Part shown: positions 27,947 through 35,269 of the stretch, piece after piece
Layout of the letters: each line of letters opens with the position of its first letter
Numbering within the stretch: the first letter of the stretch is position 1
Source of the DNA: Deltaproteobacteria bacterium
GTDB lineage: Bacteria > Myxococcota > JADLHZ01
DNA: 64,000 bases
Assembly (NCBI GenBank): GCA_020848545.1
Contig: JADLHZ010000013.1
Location: forward strand, 47,100-111,099
Direction of reading: 5' to 3'
Position numbers and translations under genes: made by a program
Notes under the pieces: model-generated
What the model was told of the DNA's origin: nothing
Databases searched by the model: none
The model's input: only the letters and a program-made list of their open reading frames with translations

Positions 27947-29005
27947 TCAGCCGACAGCTACTTCCTCGTCGACCGCTGGCGCTCGAGGAACTTCGCCGTC
28001 GTCAATCGCCTTCGTGCGCGGAGCTTCGAGCGCTTCGAAGCTCGAAGCTTCGCCCGCCGCAGCCTTCTTCGGATAGATCTTCAGCGCGTTCGTCAGCGCC
28101 AGCGCGGGACCGGATCCCGCGATGTCGCGATCCTTCGCGTACTGATCGAAGCTCACGGCCGTGGCGTCGACGAAGAGCGTATTCAACGGATCGAGCGCGG
28201 TCCGCGCCTGGTACTCCGCTCGGATCTCCGCTTCGACGCGCGTGCGCGCCGCTTTCGTGTCGGCGATGAGAGCCCGCAGCTCGCGCTTCTTCGTCGCGGC
28301 GTCCTTCATCGCGTCGAGCACGTCTTTCAGATCGCGCTCGTGATCCTTGGCGCAAGCGAGCATGACGATCTGCGCCAACGCGACGACGTCCGTGTGCGCG
28401 TCGAGCACCGCGCTCAGCGGCCGCCACGCGGTTTGCAGCTCAGCGCGGCCGCGCTCGTCGCTTTCCTTGCCCGCGAGCACGTGCCGCGCCTTGTCGGTGA
28501 ACACCTCGAGCTGCGCGCGCGCCTCGCCTTGCACCGTTGCGTGCTGCACCGCGCTCGCGTCGAGCTGCGTCGCCAGCGCCCGGTCCATCCCTTGCATCAT
28601 CTCTGCATGCTCCGCCGCGACCGCGATCTCGCCGGCGACCATTCGGTGATGCAGCACGACGATGGCGCCGAGAACCGGCGCCGGCACGAGGCGCGGCGCG
28701 ATCGGAAACGGCGCCGCGACGTCTTGCGCCATCGGCCGTGCCTTGACCTGCGCGCTCATCGTCTTGGCGAAGGCTTCGAGCTTCGCGATCACGTCCTTCG
28801 ACGCGCCAAGATCACGCGGTCCCGACGCGGCCACCGGCGGCGCGTCGACGGCTCGGGCTTTGGCGAGGCTCTCGGCGATGGCCACCTGCGCGTCGAGGAG
28901 CTTCTCGTCGGTGCCGAGCGCCTTGACCGCCTTTTCACCGGACAGCGGCGCGGCTTTCTCGGCCTTTTGCGGCGGCCCAGAAGCCCCAGATACAGTGCGA
29001 ACCAT
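27947..29005 (-). CDS. Helical protein C (352 aa), paralogue of A and B
   Basis: Residues 206-290 align with the shared domain of A and B: VVALAQIVMLACAKDHERDLKDVLDAMK.., a charged coiled coil, RAEYQARTALDPLNT and VSFDQYAK. The rest is Ala-rich helix with an acidic tail; it lacks the DRRQK-type C-terminus of A and B. ATG 29005 (MVRTVSGAS) is preferred over an upstream in-frame start because GGGGAGGG lies about 7 bases before it. It faces the A/B operon across the long inverted repeat. Function unknown; its position argues that it belongs to the same system. Confidence 0.7.
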   Translation of the reverse strand: MVRTVSGASGPPQKAEKAAPLSGEKAVKALGTDEKLLDAQVAIAESLAKARAVDAPPVAASGPRDLGASKDVIAKLEAFAKTMSAQVKARPMAQDVAAPFPIAPRLVPAPVLGAIVVLHHRMVAGEIAVAAEHAEMMQGMDRALATQLDASAVQHATVQGEARAQLEVFTDKARHVLAGKESDERGRAELQTAWRPLSAVLDAHTDVVALAQIVMLACAKDHERDLKDVLDAMKDAATKKRELRALIADTKAARTRVEAEIRAEYQARTALDPLNTLFVDATAVSFDQYAKDRDIAGSGPALALTNALKIYPKKAAAGEASSFEALEAPRTKAIDDGEVPRAPAVDEEVAVG

Positions 29006-29091
29006 GCGCGAACCCTCCCCCTGCCGGCCATGCGCGCCACAGGACGAGGGATTCTTCACTTCTACCGCTACCCTAGGTTGACTCGTTTCGG

Positions 29092-29112
29092 AGTGTCCGG
29101 TTTTGGGACACT
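29092..29112. terminator. Hairpin AGTGTCC-N7-GGACACT at end of the metK operon
   Basis: A perfect 7-base inverted repeat around GGTTTTG. On the minus strand it overlaps the stop codon of the 29111-30055 gene, where a terminator would be expected. A related TGTCCA-N5-TGGACA repeat precedes the speE-like gene at 48511-48527, so an operator or small repeat family is an alternative. Confidence 0.4.
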
Positions 29113-30055
29113 ACTTCTCGACGCTGACCTTCGCCTCGCCGAAGAGCACGCCTTCGAGCCGCGCCTCGACGCGCACCTCGCCCTCGTTCGGCACCTCGGC
29201 GAGCGGCAAGGGATCCCACGCCCAGTGGTTGCCCTCCGACTTGCTGATCGGAAAGCCGAAGCGGCGGAGCAGCGTCTTATCGGCGTCGTACCAGCGAAAC
29301 TCCACGTTCAAGTCGGTGCCGCGTAGGTCGTCCCAGTCGATGCGCGCGTAGATCGTCTCGTCGGCGCCGCGCTTGAACTTCGTGACCAACGGCGCGCGAT
29401 ACATCTCTTTTTGCAGCACCTTCGCGGTCGTCACTACGGCTGTGCCGAGCGCGATCGGCAGCGGCTCCTCGTTGATCAGCTGCTCGTCCGCGTAGATCTG
29501 CACCTCGTAGTCGCCGGGCGGCGTGTCCCACGGCAGGCGCACGGCGAAGTTCACCCACTTGTTCTTCGCCACGCTCAAGAGCTCCACGTAGTCGCGATAG
29601 ACGCGCTTGCCGTCCGCCTTGCCGACGATGTCGCAGCGCATCCGATGCAAGTGCTCGACGCCGTACATGTTGACGAAGACGTTGAAGTCGCGGCGCGAGG
29701 CCAAGCGGATCACCTTCAACACGTCCACAGGATCACCGTCTTTGACGCCGCTCGTGATCGTCACCTTGCTCTCGCCGTTGAAGCGGATCGGCGGCTCACT
29801 GCGCCCCACGAGGTACGCGACGGCCCACATGCCGATGGCGACGACGAGCGCGAGGCCGAGCCACGCCCGCCGCCGCTTCTTCTCCTGCTGCCGCTGCTTC
29901 GCCGCGCGATCGATGTCCTGCGCCGTGAGCCCGATGTCGGCGGCGCTCTCCTTCAAGTCGGCGAGCGTCACCTTCTCGGTCTTCTTCTTCATCGCCGCCG
30001 CGAGCGCGAGGATCTTGCGGATCTCCGCCTCGTCGAGCCCGTCGTCCGCGCTCAT
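29111..30055 (-). CDS. Single-pass membrane protein with beta-rich C-terminal domain, metK operon
   Basis: 314 aa, not recognised. A cytoplasmic helical N-terminus (DEAEIRKILALAAAMKKKTE, ADIGLTAQDIDRAAKQRQQE) leads to a basic stretch and one membrane helix (about 71-88, LGLALVVAIGMWAVAYLVG). The remaining 225 residues look beta-rich, with Ig-like repeated features (WVNFAVRLPWDTPPGDYEVQ; RGTDLNVEFRWYDADKTLL). ATG 30055 overlaps the stop of the Nudix gene (ATGA). The soluble part is probably periplasmic. Being third in the metK operon does not by itself suggest a function. Confidence 0.75.
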   Translation of the reverse strand: MSADDGLDEAEIRKILALAAAMKKKTEKVTLADLKESAADIGLTAQDIDRAAKQRQQEKKRRRAWLGLALVVAIGMWAVAYLVGRSEPPIRFNGESKVTITSGVKDGDPVDVLKVIRLASRRDFNVFVNMYGVEHLHRMRCDIVGKADGKRVYRDYVELLSVAKNKWVNFAVRLPWDTPPGDYEVQIYADEQLINEEPLPIALGTAVVTTAKVLQKEMYRAPLVTKFKRGADETIYARIDWDDLRGTDLNVEFRWYDADKTLLRRFGFPISKSEGNHWAWDPLPLAEVPNEGEVRVEARLEGVLFGEAKVSVEK

Positions 30056-30611
30056 GCCCCCTCCACGAGATCGACCATCTGGCGCACCATCGCCGCCGTC
30101 GCGCCCCAGATCGTGTGCGGCGCGCCGTCGTAGAACCACACGCGATAGAGCTGCCCCTCGCGCGTGATGTCCATGCCACGCCAGCCGCCGTCGAAGAAGC
30201 GGGAGAACGGAAACCAGAACCAGTCGGCGACCTCTTTCGGGTTCGGCTGCAACGCCGGCATGCGCTCGAGCACACCGACCACCGGCGTCACGGTGTAGCC
30301 CGTGCCGGTGACGACGTCGTCAAGCTGGCCAACGATGCGGACGTCTGCCGGAATCACGCCGAGCTCTTCGTTCGCCTCACGCAGCGCCGCCGCATGCTCG
30401 GACACATCGGACACCTCGATGCCGCCCCCGGGGAAGCTCACTTGCCCGGGATGCGCGCGCGAGTCGTCCGGCCGCTTCATGAACAAGAGCTGCAAGCCGT
30501 CAGGCCCGGGATGGAATGGGACGAGCACGGCGGCGCGCTTGCCGACGTCATAGCGTTTTGGAGCATTGGACGAGAGCGCTCGCCTCAGCGCCTCGAGGTG
30601 GGCCGGCGCAG

Positions 30612-30615
<4 letters not shown>
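30052..30615 (-). CDS. nudL: Nudix hydrolase, CoA pyrophosphatase-like
   Basis: 187 aa. [23 protein letters not shown] is the upstream signature (UPF0035) of Nudix enzymes that split coenzyme A and its derivatives into phosphopantetheine and 3',5'-ADP. It runs into the Nudix box, [20 protein letters not shown] then EELGV, with the REANEE metal-binding core intact. Cytoplasmic. The start overlaps the metK stop by four bases and the stop overlaps the next gene by four bases. The symbol is by similarity; specificity for CoA is inferred from the UPF0035 motif. Confidence 0.85.
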
Positions 30616-31799
<1,184 letters not shown>

Positions 31800-31867
31800 G
31801 CTGGAAGCTCCTCAAGGTGTCGCGACAAAACAGGGCGCCGGCATAGAAGTTTCGTTTGCTCGTGTCT

Positions 31868-31885
31868 AGGGCCGGAGGGGGCCCT
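31868..31885. terminator. Possible terminator hairpin AGGGCC-N6-GGCCCT
   Basis: A 6-base perfect GC-rich inverted repeat between the end of the 31910-32251 gene and metK, both on the minus strand. It would separate the accessory lipoprotein gene from the metK promoter. There is no T-run. Confidence 0.35.
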
Positions 31886-31909
31886 CGGTCACCGCATTGC
31901 ACGAAAGCG

Positions 31910-32251
31910 CTAACCGCAGGTGTTGACGGTGCAATGGAGCCCGGCGCAGCAGTCGCCGGAGATGCTGCACGCGCTGCCGGCCTTTCGGCACACGGCGCCC
32001 TCGGCGCAGATCTTGGCGGCCGAGTCCTTCATCGAGCTGACGCTGCAAAAGCACTCGTAGAGCTTGGTGCCAGCCATGTCCTCGAGGCGGACATAGCCGT
32101 CGGGCCGTTCGCAGATGTTCACCGCCCCGCTCATGATCGGATTCGGCGTGAGGCTCTTGCACTCGTGCTTCGTGCACGTGAGCGGGCCCTTGCCGCAGGA
32201 TGCGGCGGGGATTGCAGCCGTCGCAAGAAACAGCAGCGTCAACGTTTTCAT
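31910..32251 (-). CDS. Small Cys-rich lipoprotein
   Basis: 113 aa from ATG 32251 (MKTLTLLFLATAAIPAASCGK). The signal peptide ends in AASC, an acceptable lipobox. The mature part has 13 Cys and ends AGSACSISGDCCAGLHCTVN, a C-x(5-6)-CC-x3-C-x3-C knot-like pattern seen in many myxobacterial secreted proteins. An upstream in-frame extension lacks features and is rejected. It shares the unusual SCGKGP junction with the 33-codon gene at 32842-32943. Confidence 0.65.
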   Translation of the reverse strand: MKTLTLLFLATAAIPAASCGKGPLTCTKHECKSLTPNPIMSGAVNICERPDGYVRLEDMAGTKLYECFCSVSSMKDSAAKICAEGAVCRKAGSACSISGDCCAGLHCTVNTCG

Positions 32252-32350
32252 CGCGCATCCCTCAGCTGCGGTGGATGAGAAGGTCAAGGAAGTGAGGGCA
32301 TCCTTGCCGTGCGCCACCTTCACCGGCTCAGGGGCAAGCGGCACAGTCCT

Positions 32351-32830
32351 CTAGCGCGCCGTCTGCGCGCAGGCTTCGGCGTACGCCTTCTTCCACGATT
32401 CCGGTGCACATTTCGGCATCGGCGCGGTCCGCATCGCCTTCTCCAAGACGGTCGCCGGATCACGCCGAACGAGGGTGAGATCGGCATCGAGCTGCGATAA
32501 CGAGACAAAACCGTCGATCCACGTGAGTGTGACCCGGCCTTGGTCGCAGGCGAGCAGTATCGCGCCGGCGGTGTGCTGCCTTTGGACGCAAAACTCCACG
32601 AAGGCTGGCTCGACCGGCTCGGCAAAGATCCAAGTGCGCAGGGAGGTTGAAGTGCACACCTTCGCCGCGATCTGCGGCAGATTTTCCGCGAGCGCAGAGG
32701 AAGTGCCGCCGACGAGCACGCCTTGCTTGTACGCGCGCTCCGAAAACGCGCGTACGACCTCGCAGAGAGCGACCACCGCCAGCTGTGCATCGCGAAGGTC
32801 CGCGAGCTCGAAATGTCGTACGCCGTTCAT
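32351..32830 (-). CDS. Hypothetical protein (159 aa)
   Basis: Not recognised. No signal peptide or membrane segment; mixed alpha/beta composition with four Cys. It sits between two small lipoprotein genes on the same strand (11 bases from the upstream one), in a patch of lineage-specific genes. Codon use looks like coding DNA and the frame is closed at both ends by clear gaps, but nothing else supports a function. Confidence 0.5.
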   Translation of the reverse strand: MNGVRHFELADLRDAQLAVVALCEVVRAFSERAYKQGVLVGGTSSALAENLPQIAAKVCTSTSLRTWIFAEPVEPAFVEFCVQRQHTAGAILLACDQGRVTLTWIDGFVSLSQLDADLTLVRRDPATVLEKAMRTAPMPKCAPESWKKAYAEACAQTAR

Positions 32831-32841
32831 ACTCGCCCCCG

Positions 32842-32943
32842 CTAACCGCCGACGCCGACGCGGAAAAGCAGGCCGGGGCCCTTGCCGCAGGATAGGAGAA
32901 GCGCCGTTGCGCTGAGCAGCATCGCCAGTCCGTACTTGAACAT
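32842..32943 (-). CDS. Tiny putative lipoprotein (33 aa)
   Basis: Starts MFKYGLAMLLSATALLLSC: a full signal peptide with lipobox LLSC, followed by only 14 residues (GKGPGLLFRVGVGG). The SCGKGP junction is identical to that of the Cys-rich lipoprotein at 31910-32251, suggesting a truncated paralogue or a small lipopeptide. Too short for firm support beyond the signal. Confidence 0.4.
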   Translation of the reverse strand: MFKYGLAMLLSATALLLSCGKGPGLLFRVGVGG

Positions 32944-33087
32944 CGTCTTTCCCCCGGTTGCGTTCCTCAACACGCGGGGCGCGAGGGGGTCAACAAACCT
33001 CGGTCGACTACAAGCGTTTAGGCCGGACCTACGGCCACGTTCCGCTGTTTCTGGCCAGCGCCACCCTCGACGGGGTACACTGGCACG

Positions 33088-33336
33088 ATGCGCCGAGCGG
33101 ATATCGCTGCTTTCGTCCATCGCGACTGGTCGGCCGTCGGGCGGGCCAAAGACGACTACTGGCGCGAGCACAAAAAACGCTACGGCGCTCTCGGCAGCAT
33201 CACGGCCGCCTTCGAACTCTACCTGAGCTACCGCGCGGTCAGACCTGACGGCGGCGCTGATCGAAAAGCAGATCTACTGAACCACGCTCGCCTGGCGGAG
33301 ATCTTCAGTCGTGTCGGCCGATCCAGCGCCAGTTGA
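33088..33336 (+). CDS. Small partner of nucleotidyltransferase (possible antitoxin-like gene)
   Basis: 82 aa, charged and helical (VHRDWSAVGRAKDDYWREHK, then ..ADLLNHARLAEIFSRVG). It overlaps the start of the nucleotidyltransferase gene by 26 bases, so the pair is co-translated. Small basic helical proteins upstream of MNT/AbiEii-like nucleotidyltransferases are common in this kind of genome. An antitoxin or specificity role is an inference from pairing. Confidence 0.55.
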   Translation: MRRADIAAFVHRDWSAVGRAKDDYWREHKKRYGALGSITAAFELYLSYRAVRPDGGADRKADLLNHARLAEIFSRVGRSSAS

Positions 33337-33931
33337 GCTACTGAAGGGCGCCGCCAAAGCGCTGTCTGAGCTCGGCGTAGGCTGGTACGTTTTTGGCGCG
33401 CAGGCCGCGATTGTTTACGGCGTTCCGAGAATGACCGGCGATGTGGACATCACCGTCGCCCTCGCTTCCACCCCTGTTTCAGCGTTGGTCGCTACGATGC
33501 AGCGTCATGGTTTTTCCCTCCGCGTAGCGAACGTCGACGACTTCGTAAGACGAACGAGAGTGCTCCCCTTCGTTCACACCGCGACCACGCTGCCGCTCGA
33601 TGCCGTGCTCGCCGGACCCGGACCAGAGGAACAGTTCTTGGCGCGGGCGCGGTCGATCTCGCTCGGCGGCGTCGCTGTGCCAATGATCAGCCCCGAGGAC
33701 TTGATCGTCACAAAGGTGCTCGCCGCTCGCCCGAAGGACATCGAGGATGTTCGCGGCGTTCTGGCGGTTCAGGTGCGCCTCGATGTTCTCTATATCAGCC
33801 GTACGCTCGCGATGTTGGAAGAGGCGCTCGGTCAAAGCGATCTGACTCCGCTGTTCGACGACCTCGTACGAGTCGCGAAGGGGGCAAAGCCGGCTCGCAG
33901 GGTCGCGAAACGACCGAGGGCGAAGAAGTAG
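33311..33931 (+). CDS. Nucleotidyltransferase, AbiEii/MNT-like
   Basis: 206 aa. The N-terminus has the polymerase-beta-like nucleotidyltransferase signature: VGWYVFGAQAAIVYGVPRMT followed by GDVDITV (hG[G/A]x..DxD metal-binding pair). SPEDLIVTKVLAARPKDIED matches the second conserved block of AbiEii-like proteins. The end is Lys/Arg-rich. Relatives nucleotidylate RNA or protein targets and act as toxins or phage-abortive factors. The preceding 82-aa protein is the likely partner. Neighbouring broken genes mark this as a hypervariable patch. Confidence 0.72.
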   Translation: MSADPAPVELLKGAAKALSELGVGWYVFGAQAAIVYGVPRMTGDVDITVALASTPVSALVATMQRHGFSLRVANVDDFVRRTRVLPFVHTATTLPLDAVLAGPGPEEQFLARARSISLGGVAVPMISPEDLIVTKVLAARPKDIEDVRGVLAVQVRLDVLYISRTLAMLEEALGQSDLTPLFDDLVRVAKGAKPARRVAKRPRAKK

Positions 33932-33965
33932 GTCACCTGGCGAGCAAACTTGCGCAGACCGTCGG

Positions 33966-34205
33966 GTGCGCGAAGCTCTCGCCCCGGGGGGGGACAGCCT
34001 GGTCGACTACAAAGATCCTACGTGGCTCGCCGAGGAGCGGCAATGGTGCGAGCGGGCGAAGCGCGGCGACCAACGCGCGTTCGCGCAAATCTACCGCGCC
34101 TTCGCCAAGCCGCTCTACGGCTCGCTCGTGGCGAAGACGAAGAACCCCGCCGTGGCCGAAGAGTGCCGTCTGCGCAAGTCGAAACTTTGCCCATGGACGA
34201 CGTAA
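33966..34205 (+). pseudogene. Truncated ECF-type sigma factor fragment
   Basis: The stretch WLAEERQWCERAKRGDQRAF then AQIYRAFAKPLYGSLV and NPAVAEE is a sigma-70 region 2.1-2.2 opening. After VAEE the frame leaves any sigma-like sequence (CRLRKSKLCPWTT) and stops; regions 2.3-4 are missing. The nominal start is a GTG at 33966 next to a G-run (GGGGGGG at about 33983), so the true start is unclear. It looks like a remnant cut by a rearrangement joining it to the next fragment. Confidence 0.5.
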
Positions 34206-34372
34206 CACGAGCGCTGCGCCACATGGTGCGTGTCCGACGAGCGCCCGCCGCGCCACCGCCGATAGACATGGCGATTCCGCTTCGCCTCATCTTCGACGAA
34301 CCCGTGCGCGGTCCGATATCACTCGGCTACGCGTCGCACTTTGGGCTCGGGCGGTTCTCGGCCCATATCTAA
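34193..34372 (+). pseudogene. Possible relic of Csb2 (type I-G CRISPR Cas5-Cas6) C-terminus
   Basis: 59 codons in a different frame from the sigma fragment. The end, PLRLIFDEPVRGPISLGYAS then HFGLGRF, strongly resembles the closing strand of Csb2/GSU0054-family proteins (F.EPV.GP..LGY..HFGLG.F), recalled from family knowledge. Only about 40 of several hundred residues remain, and no cas gene or CRISPR array is nearby, so it would be a dead remnant. Confidence 0.35.
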
Positions 34373-34456
34373 TCTTTGCTTCAGTTTCGAGCAATGCATG
34401 TTTGGGGGTACGCGTCGCCTGTCGACGTTGCGCGCGCTTCGGACGACAATCCCTGC

Positions 34457-34732
34457 ATGCGTCCATCAACCCAGCTGCGCAGCATCGGCGACCTCAAAGC
34501 GAACGCCCGTCAGATCGTCAATGATGTATCGAAGAGCGGCGAGCCATTGGTGATCACCGACGCCGGTAGAGCGAAGGCCGTGCTGATCGACATCGAAAGC
34601 CACGAGCGCGCGCAACAGACGATGGCGCTGCTGAAGATTCTGGCGTTGGGGCAGCAACAAGTCTCCGAAGGAAAGGTTCGACCGGCGAGGAAGACTGTGG
34701 CCGAGCTCCGCAAACGCATCGGCGCAAAGTGA
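34457..34732 (+). CDS. Type II antitoxin, Phd/YefM family
   Basis: 91 aa from ATG 34457. STQLRSIGDLKANARQIVND..SGEPLVITDAGRAKAVLIDIESHE is the Phd/YefM DNA-binding fold; the C-terminal half (LKILALGQQQVSEGKV) is the toxin-binding tail. Such proteins repress their own operon and neutralise a RelE/ParE toxin. The toxin gene overlaps the stop by 4 bases (GTGA) but is severely shortened. An upstream in-frame extension exists but lacks support. Confidence 0.82.
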   Translation: MRPSTQLRSIGDLKANARQIVNDVSKSGEPLVITDAGRAKAVLIDIESHERAQQTMALLKILALGQQQVSEGKVRPARKTVAELRKRIGAK

Positions 34733-34872
34733 AGCAGTACAAGGTCGTCTTGACCGACGACGCTCACGCCGACTTGCAAAACGCGCGGCGTCAGAGCGCG
34801 ACGAAGTTGGTCAAACGGCAAGGGTACGTTCTTCGCGCCCTCTACTACTTCACCCATCGGCCGAAGCTCTGA
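34729..34872 (+). pseudogene. Truncated RelE/ParE-like toxin
   Basis: 47 codons from GTG 34729. The opening KQYKVVLTDDAHADLQNA is the first strand and helix of a ParE/RelE toxin, but these are normally 90-105 aa. After about 20 residues the sequence passes into ARRQSATKLVKRQGYVLRAL, without the core beta-sheet, and stops. Likely an internally deleted, inactive toxin left with its antitoxin. Its 3' end overlaps the convergent gene at 34845. Confidence 0.5.
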
Positions 34873-35180
34873 AGGAGCACGCGGCCGGCGTACGACGAGA
34901 TGTCGACGAGGCGCGGGGGTCCGAAGGCGCCGTGCTCGCGGAAGCGCAGCGTGATCGGGGCGCCGCTGGCCGCCGCGAGGAGGGCGTTCACCGCCGGGCG
35001 CTCGGTCTTCGAGACGCCGGCACCGTCGCCGATGGCGGCCACGATCGAGGCCACGTTCTTGCGACTGATGCGCAGCGTGCCGGCGCTCCCCTCCTCCGCC
35101 GCGGCTTCGTGCAGCGTGCGGCAGAGCGTACGGTCGATGCGGTAGGTGGTTCGGTCGATGCGAACTGGGCTTGTTGCCAT
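34845..35180 (-). CDS. Hypothetical protein (111 aa)
   Basis: Not recognised. Start ATG 35180 (MATSPVRIDRTTYRIDRTLC) is preceded on the minus strand by AGAGGAGCC, a usable Shine-Dalgarno, and preferred over a start 57 bases upstream. Contains ISRKNVASIVAAIGDGAGVS and a basic end; no membrane segment. It could be a small EF-hand-less or stress-type helical protein, but nothing firm can be said. Confidence 0.5.
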   Translation of the reverse strand: MATSPVRIDRTTYRIDRTLCRTLHEAAAEEGSAGTLRISRKNVASIVAAIGDGAGVSKTERPAVNALLAAASGAPITLRFREHGAFGPPRLVDISSYAGRVLLQSFGRWVK

Positions 35181-35269
35181 GGGTGGCTCCTCTGCGCGGT
35201 TATCGGGATCCGGCGCGGCGGCAACGCGCAGCGACAAGCCCGGGCGACAACTTCGTCAAGCCAAGGCGC

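Noticed and set aside
28105..28125. GCGGGACCGGATCCCGC palindrome in gene C
   Set aside because: Coding sequence within an intact gene; it shares only GGGACCGG with the REP-like unit and has no flanking copies.
31800..31909. SAM riboswitch upstream of metK
   Set aside because: Only 110 bases of leader, partly occupied by the upstream gene's terminator; no conserved riboswitch core could be recognised.
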